A DNA stretch of 64,000 nucleotides from an uncultured Bacteroidales bacterium. GTDB lineage: Bacteria > Bacteroidota > Bacteroidia > Bacteroidales > Bacteroidaceae. Where the stretch lies: assembly GCA_937898885.1 (NCBI GenBank), contig CALDKD010000071.1, forward strand, positions 4,701 to 68,700, in the 5' to 3' direction. The notes under the pieces are model-generated. The model did no database searches and had not been told where the DNA came from. It saw nothing but the letters and a program-made list of their open reading frames with translations. Made by a program: the position numbers and the translations under genes. The first letter of the stretch is position 1; the number at the start of each line of letters is the position of its first letter. Positions 52,595 through 61,378 of the stretch are shown here, piece by piece.

Positions 52595-53893
52595 CTAAAG
52601 CAGTTTTAGGGAAATCATAAACTCTCCCCTATTCAACCCGTTTCCCCAGATTCTGGCATATCCGGCGGAAAGCGTGGTCTTCATATGGGTAAACAGTACA
52701 AGCGGAATGTTCATCTGACCTCCTACGCTGATATAATTCGCCTTGTTCTGTCTCTCACTACCCCAGTAATCCGCCATCAGGTCATTCGCGAACAGGTTAA
52801 ACTGGATGTAGTTGGGGTAACACTGCAGAGCTCCGAAATTATTCAGCCTGATAGGACTGAAGTTTATCTCGCCTGTAAACTTGGCATAGCTGTGGGCGCA
52901 TATCTGGTCAATGGCTGCTCCTGGCATGGCATTCAAGGTCTTGTAGCGGTTCTCAGCTCCGTTGTCAACATAATTGTTGCGGAATCCGCCGAAATACTCA
53001 TTGCCAAGAGTAGAGTTGCTGTCTCCGAAGTTCTGTCCTACTGTGCCCTTCAGCCAGAATGCATTGTGCCGGCCTACAGGAAGGCGGAATCCACGGTCGT
53101 AAGACAGGCTTACCGTGGGGAAAAACCTGCCGTTTGCAAGATATGTATAGGCATTGGCGCTGAATCTGTATCCTTGCTCGGCGCTTACGGCACCAAGAGT
53201 ACCCCTAACCTTTCCGCCGCTTATGTACAGGCTCATAGTCTGGAACGACGTTATGTCATTGTCAACTGCAATCTCCTGATACAGCGGCAGTGCATCCATA
53301 CCGCCATAATGTGCCAGAGTGCCGCCCCAGCTCCATTGGAACGGAGGCTGCATGGTGCGCTTGGTCTCGTATGACAAAGACACGCTATATCCCTTGCGTG
53401 ACGCGCGTCTTGGACCGAACAGGTCATAGAACGATGTCTCATTCCAGGTTGCCTTCAGCCTCCATTGCCAGTATTTAATCTCTGCAGAGGCGTGAAAACG
53501 GTTCTTCCAGTCATTGTTGCTCCAGGGCGATGTTCCAAGAAACAGATTGACAGAGCATAGCGAGAGCGGGTCATAGAACGACAGATGGTATCCAAGAACA
53601 GGCGTGACATTGTTCCACGATTTCCGGTCTGTGAATCCGCTTATGTCAGGATAGGCTCCCTGAAACCTCATTTCCCTAAGCGGTTTGTAAACCTTCACTG
53701 AATCGTAAACCTGGCCGAAGGAAATAGCCGGCAACTCATTTCCTACAGTAGAGATTTCAGCCAGCTGTGGATTGGCCAGATAGGCTTTTTGCCCAAGGAA
53801 CTCAACATTTTGTGATAATATGACTCGTTTTTGTGAATTTAGGAATTTATTGTGGATTTGAGAATATAAAACGCTTACTTTTGTAAAAAGCAA
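52595..53893 (-). pseudogene. Outer-membrane beta-barrel protein, probably 5'-truncated
   Basis: 432 codons. From about residue 60 the sequence looks like the end of a Bacteroidota TolB-like propeller protein plus its C-terminal barrel: amphipathic strands, aromatic girdles and a terminal FMISLKLL. There is no signal peptide: the first ~30 codons (MLFTKVSVLYSQIHNKFLNSQ) read like non-coding translation and overlap the promoter of the divergent gene at 53900. A full-length relative would have an exported N-terminal propeller. A strong terminator downstream is intact. Alternatively the gene is translated as is; without export it would not reach the outer membrane. Confidence 0.6.
53876..53883 (+). 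promoter_or_regulatory. -7 promoter element for the small membrane protein gene
   Basis: TACTTTTG, 17 nt before the ATG at 53900; -33 match is weak. Confidence 0.45.
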
Positions 53894-53899
53894 AAAGAA

Positions 53900-54445
53900 A
53901 TGACATCACTCATTCTAAAGCTTCTCCCGGCAATTGCCATGCTTTTCTGGGCTGCAAGAATACCCTCAGTGATGGTACACTTCCTGTATAATACAGCGCA
54001 GACAGAATCCATTCTTAACCCTATGGCCTTGCTTGCCTGCATAATTGTGCTGTTTGTGGCGCTTTTCGTTCTTTTGTTCAATATAGGCGACAAGCGTATA
54101 TACAAATGGATGGACCACAGCATAAGCATAGATGTTCAGACCAGCTCGGCCATACGTAACGGGAACTTCTCGTCAACAAGGGCAGGGGAGTACCTGCTTG
54201 GAGTAAAGGAGCAGTTTGCCCCGGAGGTTTTCTTTGATATGGTATGCTACGTTCAGCTTTTCCTTGAGCTTAGGATTGAGAAGCAGAGCTATATGCTGCT
54301 TTGTCAGGCCGGTTTCGGGGGCGAGGCTATGGGAGTAACCCTTCAGGAGCATCAGGCCAAGAAGGCCGAGCTTGAAAGCCTTTCCAGGCGCATAGGAAAG
54401 ACCGGTATGTGGGTACTCTCACCGCTCATTCAGGACAAAATATAG
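53900..54445 (+). CDS. Small membrane protein of unknown function (possible PrsW-related C-terminal part)
   Basis: 181 residues with two membrane helices (~4-20 and ~43-62) and a cytosolic ~115-residue helical domain (AGEYLLGVKEQFAPEVFFDMVCYVQLFLELRIEKQ ... GKTGMWVLSPLIQ). This C-terminal domain resembles, from memory, the end of Bacteroidota PrsW-type intramembrane proteases, and HFLYN near residue 28 is like the last PrsW motif; the catalytic Glu-Glu and first His motifs are absent. It could be a short relative or a truncated copy. The sigma-factor gene follows 76 nt downstream on the same strand. Confidence 0.65.
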   Translation: MTSLILKLLPAIAMLFWAARIPSVMVHFLYNTAQTESILNPMALLACIIVLFVALFVLLFNIGDKRIYKWMDHSISIDVQTSSAIRNGNFSSTRAGEYLLGVKEQFAPEVFFDMVCYVQLFLELRIEKQSYMLLCQAGFGGEAMGVTLQEHQAKKAELESLSRRIGKTGMWVLSPLIQDKI

Positions 54446-54521
54446 TTTTCATCATTTTTTTACTCTATTTGTGTAGTAATCTGGCATCAGTGGTGTCTAA
54501 CGGTTGTAAGTTTTTTGAAAG

Positions 54522-54995
54522 ATGCAAAACAAGGAGCAGCTATTTACGGAAATTGTGAACGGACATAAACGCACCATATATACCGTGTGCTATATGTTCT
54601 CTAATGACACAGCTGAGATTGAGGATCTTTTCCAGGAGATTCTCATAAAGATGTGGAGCGGTTTTGACACATTTCGTGGCGACAGCGACATCAACACCTG
54701 GATATGGAGGGTAAGTCTTAACACCTGCCTTAACTTTGACAGAAAGAAGAGACGCGGCGGCGAGCGTGTGGAATTGAGCGTCGACATCAATCCCTACACC
54801 GATACCGACGATGATGCCCTTCAGATAAAGCAGTTGCACAAACGCATCAACCAGCTTGGTTTTGTAGATCGCAGCATCATACTGCTGTGGCTGGAGAATA
54901 TGAGCTACGATGAGATTGGCGCTATTGTAGGCATCAGTGCCAAGAATGTTTCCGTAAAACTTGTGCGCATCAAGGAGAGATTAAAACAGATGTAA
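54522..54995 (+). CDS. RNA polymerase sigma factor, ECF subfamily
   Basis: 157 residues. Region 2 (~10-75) includes the core-binding segment DTAEIEDLFQEILIKMWSGFDTF and NTWIWRVSLNTCLNFDRKKRR; region 4 (~105-157) includes the helix-turn-helix MSYDEIGAIVGISAKNVSVKLVRIKERLK. There is no region 1 or 3, as expected for ECF factors. It is followed after 13 nt by a membrane protein gene that likely regulates it. Its regulon is not evident from the window. Confidence 0.93.
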   Translation: MQNKEQLFTEIVNGHKRTIYTVCYMFSNDTAEIEDLFQEILIKMWSGFDTFRGDSDINTWIWRVSLNTCLNFDRKKRRGGERVELSVDINPYTDTDDDALQIKQLHKRINQLGFVDRSIILLWLENMSYDEIGAIVGISAKNVSVKLVRIKERLKQM

Positions 54996-55008
54996 GACAT
55001 TAATCGTT

Positions 55009-55599
55009 ATGACAATGGAGGATTTCACACTTTCGGCAGAGTTGGACCAGATGAGGTCGGAGTATGCCACACTGAAGAAAAAGCTCGATGAACAGGAGAT
55101 AATAAATAGCAAGCTTATAGTAAATTCCGTAAAGACCAAAGTTGACTCGCTGGACAGGCACGAGAGATTTGAGTATGTTGCGTGTTCCTTCGCGGCGCTT
55201 CTCTCGCCGGTATATCACTATACGTTCAACGCATCCTGGTGGTTCTGTCTGGGTACGGTGGTGTTTATGCTTTTCTGCGGCTACAAAACCTGGCTTGAGC
55301 ACCGTAATGTAAAGGCGTACGATGTCCGCTCCAAGGATATGCTCTCAGTGGCCAAAAACGTGCGCAAACTGCGTCAGGACTATACCAATTGGCTCAATGT
55401 GGCGTTGCCGCTGCTCGTGGTCTGGCTTGGCTGGCTCTTTGCCGAGCTGATGATGAACAATGACGATAAGAAATTCGTCATATTGATGGCCGGCAGCATC
55501 ATTTGCGGCCTGTTGATAGGCGGCAGCATCGGCCTCTCAATGCGTCGTAAGGTAATCCGCACCTGCGATGAGATTATCGCCCAGATAGAGGAAAATTAG
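55009..55599 (+). CDS. Membrane protein paired with the ECF sigma factor; candidate anti-sigma factor
   Basis: 196 residues. A cytosolic N-terminal coiled coil (~5-45; AELDQMRSEYATLKKKLDEQEIINSKL) is followed by membrane helices at ~60-95 and ~125-165 and a short C-terminal helix. There is no zinc-binding anti-sigma (ZAS) motif and no FecR domain. Pairing with an ECF gene and no other partner suggests it holds the sigma factor at the membrane; that role is inferred. A second ATG two codons on is an equally possible start. Confidence 0.75.
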   Translation: MTMEDFTLSAELDQMRSEYATLKKKLDEQEIINSKLIVNSVKTKVDSLDRHERFEYVACSFAALLSPVYHYTFNASWWFCLGTVVFMLFCGYKTWLEHRNVKAYDVRSKDMLSVAKNVRKLRQDYTNWLNVALPLLVVWLGWLFAELMMNNDDKKFVILMAGSIICGLLIGGSIGLSMRRKVIRTCDEIIAQIEEN

Positions 55600-55623
55600 G
55601 GTAGGGCTCTACGGAGCCTACCC
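55599..55623 (+). terminator. Hairpin at the end of the sigma-factor operon
   Basis: Arms GGGTAGGGCTC and GAGCCTACCC pair over 10 bp with one bulged G and a TACG loop, starting on the last base of the stop codon. No U-tract follows at once, though TTTT comes ~10 nt later. Confidence 0.55.
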
Positions 55624-55650
55624 GTTATGAGGTTTTCCGCGTTTTTTGCC

Positions 55651-55744
55651 ATAGTTACGCACTTTTCATTTCATTATTTGAAATGAATGCAACGAGGCTT
55701 CATTTCGTTCGTTTCAAATAATGAAACGAAACGAGCGTAACTAT
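55651..55744. repeat. Long imperfect inverted repeat with nested palindromes
   Basis: Outer arms ATAGTTACGC (55651-55660) and GCGTAACTAT (55735-55744) are perfect and continue inward with scattered mismatches for about 38 bp in all. Each inner arm is itself a palindrome: CATTTCA-TTATT-TGAAATG on the left and TTCGTTTCA-AATAA-TGAAACGAA on the right. Such nested symmetry suggests a cruciform, a MITE-like element or a structured RNA. Confidence 0.75.
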
Positions 55745-55763
55745 ACCGGAGAAGTTGGAGTGC

Positions 55764-55877
55764 ATGGCCACTATAAAACACAGGGGTTACTTTAGCGGTT
55801 ACGCAAGCTTCGGACCTATGGTGTTACTTGATATCAACAGCATCACTCAGAGCGGCAAGCTGCGACAGCGAGGTTGA
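55764..55877 (+). CDS. Possible 37-residue small protein
   Basis: ATG at 55764, stop TGA at 55875-55877. The product is MATIKHRGYFSGYASFG... with no signal peptide or membrane helix. It sits between the long inverted repeat and a terminator-like hairpin. The same stretch can form RNA stems with G-U pairs (GGTGTT with AGCATC around a TTGATATCAA palindrome), so it may not be translated. Weak call. Confidence 0.2.
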   Translation: MATIKHRGYFSGYASFGPMVLLDINSITQSGKLRQRG

Positions 55878-55916
55878 CACTGCTATGGTTAGATGGCGTA
55901 AGAAAGGTGTTATAAC

Positions 55917-55960
55917 AACGGTCCCGGTTACACATAGGTGTGGCCGGGACCGTTAATTTT
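55917..55960 (+). terminator. Terminator-like hairpin with nested stem
   Basis: Perfect 11-bp arms AACGGTCCCGG (55917-55927) and CCGGGACCGTT (55944-55954), plus an inner ACAC/GTGT stem, followed by AATTTT on the plus strand. No recognised gene ends just before it, so it may end a transcript from the preceding 170 nt. Confidence 0.65.
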
Positions 55961-55976
55961 GAATTCATATTGTGGT

Positions 55977-56005
55977 GAATCAGAGGGTCCTGTCCCTGCT
56001 GATTC
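55977..56005. repeat. REP-like hairpin after the DUF4906-type gene
   Basis: Arms GAATCAG-AGGG and CCCT-G-CTGATTC pair over 11 bp with one bulged G around a TCCTGT loop. Its CCTGTCCC core and single bulge match the hairpin at 1215-1243. It lies 7 nt after the stop of the 56013 gene (minus strand). Confidence 0.55.
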
Positions 56006-56012
56006 AGTCAAT

Positions 56013-59000
56013 TTAGAAGTTGTCTCTTACGCAACGGGCACAAGTTGATTTTTGTAAAAATTGGCCGCCTCCAAAGTCTGTCGTTAAGGTTCCCGACCCC
56101 CTATAATACCCTATTGCATATCTTTCCATATCCTTTTTATTGCCATTAAGTCCAAGCGACCAATATGTCCTTGTTACGTATCCAATACTGGTATTACCTT
56201 CATCCCAGAAATTCTTTGGCAGGAAATAGTACAAAAAACACATTTCTCTATTGTTTGGCAGTCTATATCCATCTGCACAATATGGATTACTGTTTATTGT
56301 GATGTTGCCATTTAGTGTTAATAAGTCAGTCTCTTCATAAGTCTTGGCATCTGCAGGCGCCAAAGCAATAAATGATTGTGGCAATCTGTTGTTTGTAACC
56401 ATATCTTCTTGATTGTATATAAAATCCGTCAGTCGGTTTTCCCTATAATTGTCTTCGGACATATTACTCAGATCGAATTTAATATTCTTTGACGGATTGT
56501 ATGTGCCGTTAATAGGAGTATTATCCTCATAAGTCACCTTTACATAAGGTTCGACTTCCACTTTAGGACTTGCATCTGCTGGCAGGCCCAGGTTACGGCA
56601 GCAGCGGATATGGAATCTGTTGCCTCCTGTAGCAGCTGTAGAACCCTGATAGTAATTAGCAAAGTAACTGACGCTGCCATATTCCTCAGCCCAAATAATA
56701 GTTGCTTGTCCTTTTCCACTTTCATTTTTACCGTTACTCGTCAGGTAGTGATAATGCCAGTTTGTTGAATTATAAGGGTAGTATTCCGCCTCTTTATCAA
56801 TAGATACCTCTCCGGCCCAAATACCGGCAATCTGGCCAGTTGTTGCCATATACCAGCGTATCTCATTACCCTGTATTATGCCGTCGCCATTATTATCTCT
56901 GTTTCTTCGCATACACTGGTACGCATAGTAGTCATAATAGTGAGCGCGTCCATCATCTTGATCCATTCGGAAAGGAATATAATCCTCAGATGAATTCTCA
57001 TGGCTCTCTGCAGTAAGGTTGAGATATGTGCTCCACTTCACAGTACTCGGTCGATCAGTTTCGGTATACCATTTATCGTTAGCAGGATCAAAAAGATCCC
57101 ATTCTCTTACTGTGTTCAGTCTACCATTGGTAGTGCTGTTAATGTCGGGATACATCATATCGTATGTCTCATTTTTATACGTGGCGGCATAAACACATCG
57201 CCAGTTGTCCTTATCATCATCACGAACAGTATTCTCATCTACAGTCTCTACGCCCCAAGCCGTCTTTAGGTCAGCCTTTGTGGTGCTGTACAGAGTCTGA
57301 ATTACGCGTTGCTTGATGGAGAGTGTGGAGCTGGTTACCATACTCTCCTTGTCGGAGCTCTCCTTGGTCGATGTGATTATGTGCATCTCGCGTGGCTTTA
57401 CGTTAGGACCTGCAAACTGTTTCCAGAAGTCTTGCGGTGTAGAGCCGCCACGGGGATCTGCCTCGTAGTAGTTCTCGTTTACAAATACGGTAACAGCCAT
57501 CTTGCCATCGCTGGTGAAGTAGTTGGTTTGGCCAGCCTCTTTCAAGCTTTTTTGCCTCTTCAGATATTCCACCAGTTCCACTACCGTCATGGTAGGTGAG
57601 GTTGAGCCGGTGTAATTTGCTGTGTAATCGAAGGTATAATTGGAATCATAAGGTTTATATTCTCTTCTGTTCAGTTTATATGATCCGTCATAGTTCCTTT
57701 CATTTACGCGGAACTCCACCCACTTGTAGTCGCAGGGGATGGGGACTTCTGTGCCTTTCCCTTCGGCGAACGGAGTATAGACGTACCAGGTGGTCAAATC
57801 CTTATCCACATTGTCTGCATAGAATGTGTGTACGAACGTCTCGTAGTGTGCATCGGCGTGGAAGTAGTTCTCCTTTGCCATGATTACTCTTCCTGTGGCT
57901 CCTGGAGCAGGCTCATTTGATGTGATTACCTCAACGCTGATGTCATCGACTCCCTTGATGGTTATGTTGTATGTGTATTCGGTATTGCGCTTAGTGTCGA
58001 AGTCGTTTTTGTCTGGTCCGAAGTTGCCAAGGTGTATCTTGTAGGTAAAGTCCGAGCTTAGTGTATAGCCGGTTGCTGAGACCATCTCGCCTTTGTTGTT
58101 GGCCTCTCCATAATACATATCTACTTCTCCCTCCAGTATCAGGTATGTGCCGTATTCCGGCGCGCAAACCCAGGCTCCGTTTCTGCCTGTTGATGTGTCC
58201 TTTGTCTGCTTCTCGCGGTCGGCATAGCTGGCTGCGGTGCTTTTTCCGGTTCTGTCGGCATAGTTCTCCATACTATAGAATGAGAAATTGTATGTCTTTT
58301 TGCCGCTGCTCGTGCCCTCGTGGAACACCCTCTGGTATGATGACGTGAAGTAGCTATCCTTAGCATCCTCAGACTTAGAGAATGATGTCTTGTCGTTGTC
58401 GCTGTCTTCGAACAGGTATGATGTCATTGGCAGGTTGACCACCTTCCATTGCCTCATGTTGAGGGTCTTGATTGTTGGCTTACCGCTTGATTCCGGGTCT
58501 GCGAATGTGATGTTGACGTTAATCTTGGCGTTCACCCTGTCAAGGCAAAGAAGTGCTTTGTTTCCAGTCACAGTATTTGAGTATGTTGTTCCTGCTGTGG
58601 TTTCCACAGAGCCGTCTGTTTTGATGTTTACGTTCTTGACCCAGCCTGACATAAGGAAGAATCCGTCGTTCGTAAGTGTCTTCTGCGCCAGTGTGGCGGT
58701 GAATTTCCTGATGTCGGCCTCGGTGCTTATCTTGCTGGTCAGTTTGTCCACGTCAATATTGTATGCTGCCTCGGATATGTTGGCAATGGCGTAGATGTTG
58801 CAGTTGCTGGCTGATACGCCTGGCAGTTTTATCTGCCCGTTCGTGCCACCAGACTCTGATTGCGAGTATGAGGAGACTTTTTCCGTGTATCCGGATGTAA
58901 GATAGTTTCCCTCGCTGTCGTAAACCGCCACATAGAAGTTATAGACCTTTCCCTCGTACTCAGGGCCGAGTGTCATCCTGGTAACCTGCAGGTCTCCAAT

Positions 59001-59144
59001 GTTGGAAACGCAGAAGGGGATGCTCATCTCAACTGGGACTCCCTCCTCAAAGGTAGAGCCAGTGTTACTGACAATGGCCTCTCGCGCGCAGGAGGCGATA
59101 ATAAATGATATGGTAGCTATCGTGAATAGAAAATGACTTTTCAT
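56013..59144 (-). CDS. Large surface lipoprotein, DUF4906/fimbrial-tip-like
   Basis: The ATG at 59144 is preferred to a TTG three codons upstream, giving 1043 residues. Signal peptide with lipobox IASC (Cys about residue 19) marks a lipoprotein. Residues ~30-440 resemble fimbrillin-type beta-sandwiches (YNFYVAVYDSEGNY, YAIANISE); the C-terminal part, with LPNNREMCFLYYF and YATGQIAGIW-like segments and a final CARCVRDNF, matches what I know of DUF4906 proteins. Last gene of a four-gene operon with two fimbrillin-like lipoproteins, 33 nt after the previous one; it could be a tip or accessory subunit. The C terminus is hydrophilic and Cys-rich. Confidence 0.75.
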   Translation of the reverse strand: MKSHFLFTIATISFIIASCAREAIVSNTGSTFEEGVPVEMSIPFCVSNIGDLQVTRMTLGPEYEGKVYNFYVAVYDSEGNYLTSGYTEKVSSYSQSESGGTNGQIKLPGVSASNCNIYAIANISEAAYNIDVDKLTSKISTEADIRKFTATLAQKTLTNDGFFLMSGWVKNVNIKTDGSVETTAGTTYSNTVTGNKALLCLDRVNAKINVNITFADPESSGKPTIKTLNMRQWKVVNLPMTSYLFEDSDNDKTSFSKSEDAKDSYFTSSYQRVFHEGTSSGKKTYNFSFYSMENYADRTGKSTAASYADREKQTKDTSTGRNGAWVCAPEYGTYLILEGEVDMYYGEANNKGEMVSATGYTLSSDFTYKIHLGNFGPDKNDFDTKRNTEYTYNITIKGVDDISVEVITSNEPAPGATGRVIMAKENYFHADAHYETFVHTFYADNVDKDLTTWYVYTPFAEGKGTEVPIPCDYKWVEFRVNERNYDGSYKLNRREYKPYDSNYTFDYTANYTGSTSPTMTVVELVEYLKRQKSLKEAGQTNYFTSDGKMAVTVFVNENYYEADPRGGSTPQDFWKQFAGPNVKPREMHIITSTKESSDKESMVTSSTLSIKQRVIQTLYSTTKADLKTAWGVETVDENTVRDDDKDNWRCVYAATYKNETYDMMYPDINSTTNGRLNTVREWDLFDPANDKWYTETDRPSTVKWSTYLNLTAESHENSSEDYIPFRMDQDDGRAHYYDYYAYQCMRRNRDNNGDGIIQGNEIRWYMATTGQIAGIWAGEVSIDKEAEYYPYNSTNWHYHYLTSNGKNESGKGQATIIWAEEYGSVSYFANYYQGSTAATGGNRFHIRCCRNLGLPADASPKVEVEPYVKVTYEDNTPINGTYNPSKNIKFDLSNMSEDNYRENRLTDFIYNQEDMVTNNRLPQSFIALAPADAKTYEETDLLTLNGNITINSNPYCADGYRLPNNREMCFLYYFLPKNFWDEGNTSIGYVTRTYWSLGLNGNKKDMERYAIGYYRGSGTLTTDFGGGQFLQKSTCARCVRDNF

Positions 59145-59177
59145 AACAATCAAAATTACGTTAGTACGGAGATATGA

Positions 59178-60179
59178 TTACTTGAATGTCGCGTCGCCGC
59201 CTCCCGGAATCCATTTTGCCGCATCGAGGTACAACGTCAGGCCCTCACTGCCGGTAAGCGAGTATATGTAGGTCTTGCCGGGCTCCCAGCTGCCGGTTGA
59301 CAGTGTGGCCTCCTTGTATGACGTATAGTCATTGTTATTGCACAGCCTTATTTTTACGGGATATTTGGAAAGGTCCTGTGGCAGAAGGATGAACGGCTCG
59401 CCAATTACATAATCGCTGTCAACGAAATCTCCAGTACTGGGCTTGTTGCAGTAGGTTACGTCGGTAAGGTATGCAGGTGTTTCAGCTGGTGCAGGCGAAA
59501 GACTGGTCCAGCTGACTGTTCCACCGGATGTCAGAGTGGCGGTTCCGCTGGTGTGCACGCCTCTAATTTCGATTCTTGTTATGTCATCTTTTTCGTAGTC
59601 TCCGTTTATGATGCCTAATCTGAATATCACTGATGTTAGCGGGTGCTTGAAAAGAATTCCCGCCTCGATGGGGCCGCTCTTTATTTCCTTTGAGAAGTAT
59701 CCTAAAAGAACGTCCTTCTGTCTCGTGGCGTCAAGAATATCATATCCGGATTTTTTCATATCATAGCTGAAACTGATTTTCTCATAGGTTGAGCTGAGCG
59801 ATGATACGTTATCATTTCCGTTGGCGTATGCTAAGAACGTGTAGGTGTCTTTTTCAGGCTCAACCTCGGTATGGCCTCCTGTTCCGGGTGTCCAACTGCT
59901 TGTGTATCCTACAGTCTCACCGCCGGTATTAGTGAACATAGTGGAACCTTTGTAGCCGAAAACGGTAAAACTACTGATGCCGGTTGTACTCAATGCTATT
60001 GTGGATGTGTTGGTTGGGTTGTACAATGTACCCCTGGTGTCTGCCGATTCCATGCCTCCCAGTACGGGCTGATAGTTGATGCTCCACATTGGTTGGCTGT
60101 CCTGGGTGCGCTCGCACGATGTGGTTGTCAGCATCAGTGCCGCAGCTGCAACGTATATATATGAATGCCTTTTTCTCAT
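59178..60179 (-). CDS. Fimbrillin family lipoprotein (subunit A)
   Basis: 333 residues. A signal peptide with lipobox TTSC (Cys23) precedes a mature N-terminal stretch containing ADTRGTLYN; an Arg before the first strand is where the P. gingivalis gingipain-type protease cuts FimA-type subunits so they can polymerise. HPLTSVIFRLGIINGDY and AGKTYIYSLT-like GKTYIYSLTG are typical fimbrillin-fold segments. Likely a fimbrial structural or anchor subunit exported as a lipoprotein. It is 28 nt after the next fimbrillin gene upstream in the operon. Confidence 0.8.
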   Translation of the reverse strand: MRKRHSYIYVAAAALMLTTTSCERTQDSQPMWSINYQPVLGGMESADTRGTLYNPTNTSTIALSTTGISSFTVFGYKGSTMFTNTGGETVGYTSSWTPGTGGHTEVEPEKDTYTFLAYANGNDNVSSLSSTYEKISFSYDMKKSGYDILDATRQKDVLLGYFSKEIKSGPIEAGILFKHPLTSVIFRLGIINGDYEKDDITRIEIRGVHTSGTATLTSGGTVSWTSLSPAPAETPAYLTDVTYCNKPSTGDFVDSDYVIGEPFILLPQDLSKYPVKIRLCNNNDYTSYKEATLSTGSWEPGKTYIYSLTGSEGLTLYLDAAKWIPGGGDATFK

Positions 60180-60207
60180 TTTGTCAGAAATTTAGCGTGT
60201 CTCAATA

Positions 60208-61371
60208 TTAGAAAATTATGGTTGAAGGGTCCTTCGTCCATGGGTCAATCTGCGGGTTGTATAGCAGTGACCACTTTATGTCTTCCGGAAGGAACATTCC
60301 ACTGATGATTGTCTTGTGGTGTGTTTTGAAGGTTATGTCGCCACTGCTGTCCGCAAGCTTTGCGGAGCGTATCTTGCCGTCCTGATTGGTTATCCTGAAC
60401 ACGAGGTCATTAACATTGCTGGTACCTTGGCCCGGGTTGATGAAGAATGTGAATGTAAGTGATTTGCCGTTGGCAATCTTGACAGTTCCTCCTGTTGAGA
60501 ACGTCATAGAGACGGTTTTTGTGGCGGCGGGGGTTCCAGTAGCGGCGGCTGTATGTCCTGATGGATCTCCATTATCGATGGAACTGTCAGACAGGTCAAC
60601 TGTAAAATATCCGCTCAAGTTGTAATTTGCGGATTCCAGCTCAATGCTTTTGACATCGAAGTCGGCGACCATACTGTTCGTGATGGTGAACTGTATGGCG
60701 GTGGTAACTGGATAGAAGTCAAGAAACAAGCTGCTCTTGTCGTACGGCAGTTTCTCATAGTCAGACGGAGTAACGCCCGCGTGCTTGGCGGTCATCATCA
60801 TATACTGCGCAAGGTTCGGGATAAGCGTATAGTTGCCGCTTCCATCCTTGCTGATATAGCCGGAAGCGGGAGTCTGGTCTTCGGAGATATAGCCTGTGAA
60901 GGTACCGCACGGCGAGGTTGAAGTGGTGGTGGTTACCCCAGAAGCGGGATATACACTATAGAATGTGTGCGCGCTGGAGCTGCCCCAGTGGAGAGTTTTC
61001 GCCAGCTCCGTTGCGGAGTTGTCGTTGTCTATTGTCGTATAGGAGTACCTGCCATCGGCAGTTCCGTCGGCTTGTACGGTGTAGTCGTAATAAGGCGTGG
61101 CTGTTCCGGCTTTATTTACGGTCTGATCGCTTAGTACCCTTACTTTGTCGCCGGACTCCCAGTCTATGCGCTCATATACTTTATGGTCAATGGTGGTGGT
61201 AACACCGGAATAGGCGGCCCTTGTCAGAGCTGATGACTGTGTCCTGGCACCAAACTGAATATTGTCGCCAGCATTCCATCCGGATGTGTTCTCCTTGCTG
61301 CAGCCTGCCACTGCAAGCAGACTCAGTACCACAGCCGTGGCGCTGAAAAATATATACTTTCTCATATTCAT
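60208..61371 (-). CDS. Fimbrillin family lipoprotein (subunit B)
   Basis: 387 residues from the ATG at 61371 (or 385 from 61365); the longer frame to 61449 overlaps the upstream small gene and places 26 residues before the signal peptide. Lipobox VAGC is followed by SALTRAAYSG, again with an Arg where a protease would release the polymerising form. HKVYERIDWESGDKVRVLSD and FTFFINPGQGTSNVNDLVFRITNQDGK are typical fimbrillin-like strands. Paralogue of the next gene; the operon probably builds a surface fimbria or adhesin. Confidence 0.78.
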   Translation of the reverse strand: MNMRKYIFFSATAVVLSLLAVAGCSKENTSGWNAGDNIQFGARTQSSALTRAAYSGVTTTIDHKVYERIDWESGDKVRVLSDQTVNKAGTATPYYDYTVQADGTADGRYSYTTIDNDNSATELAKTLHWGSSSAHTFYSVYPASGVTTTTSTSPCGTFTGYISEDQTPASGYISKDGSGNYTLIPNLAQYMMMTAKHAGVTPSDYEKLPYDKSSLFLDFYPVTTAIQFTITNSMVADFDVKSIELESANYNLSGYFTVDLSDSSIDNGDPSGHTAAATGTPAATKTVSMTFSTGGTVKIANGKSLTFTFFINPGQGTSNVNDLVFRITNQDGKIRSAKLADSSGDITFKTHHKTIISGMFLPEDIKWSLLYNPQIDPWTKDPSTIIF

Positions 61372-61378
61372 CCGCTTG

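Larger units (their letters stand above)
55600..56012. other. Gene-poor region of 413 nt rich in palindromes
   Basis: Contains, in order: a hairpin at the sigma-operon end (55599-55623), a long imperfect inverted repeat (55651-55744), a 37-codon frame (55764-55877), a terminator-like hairpin (55917-55954) and a REP-like hairpin (55977-56005). No recognised gene or RNA family. It may encode a structured RNA or be the remnant of a small mobile element. Confidence 0.6.
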
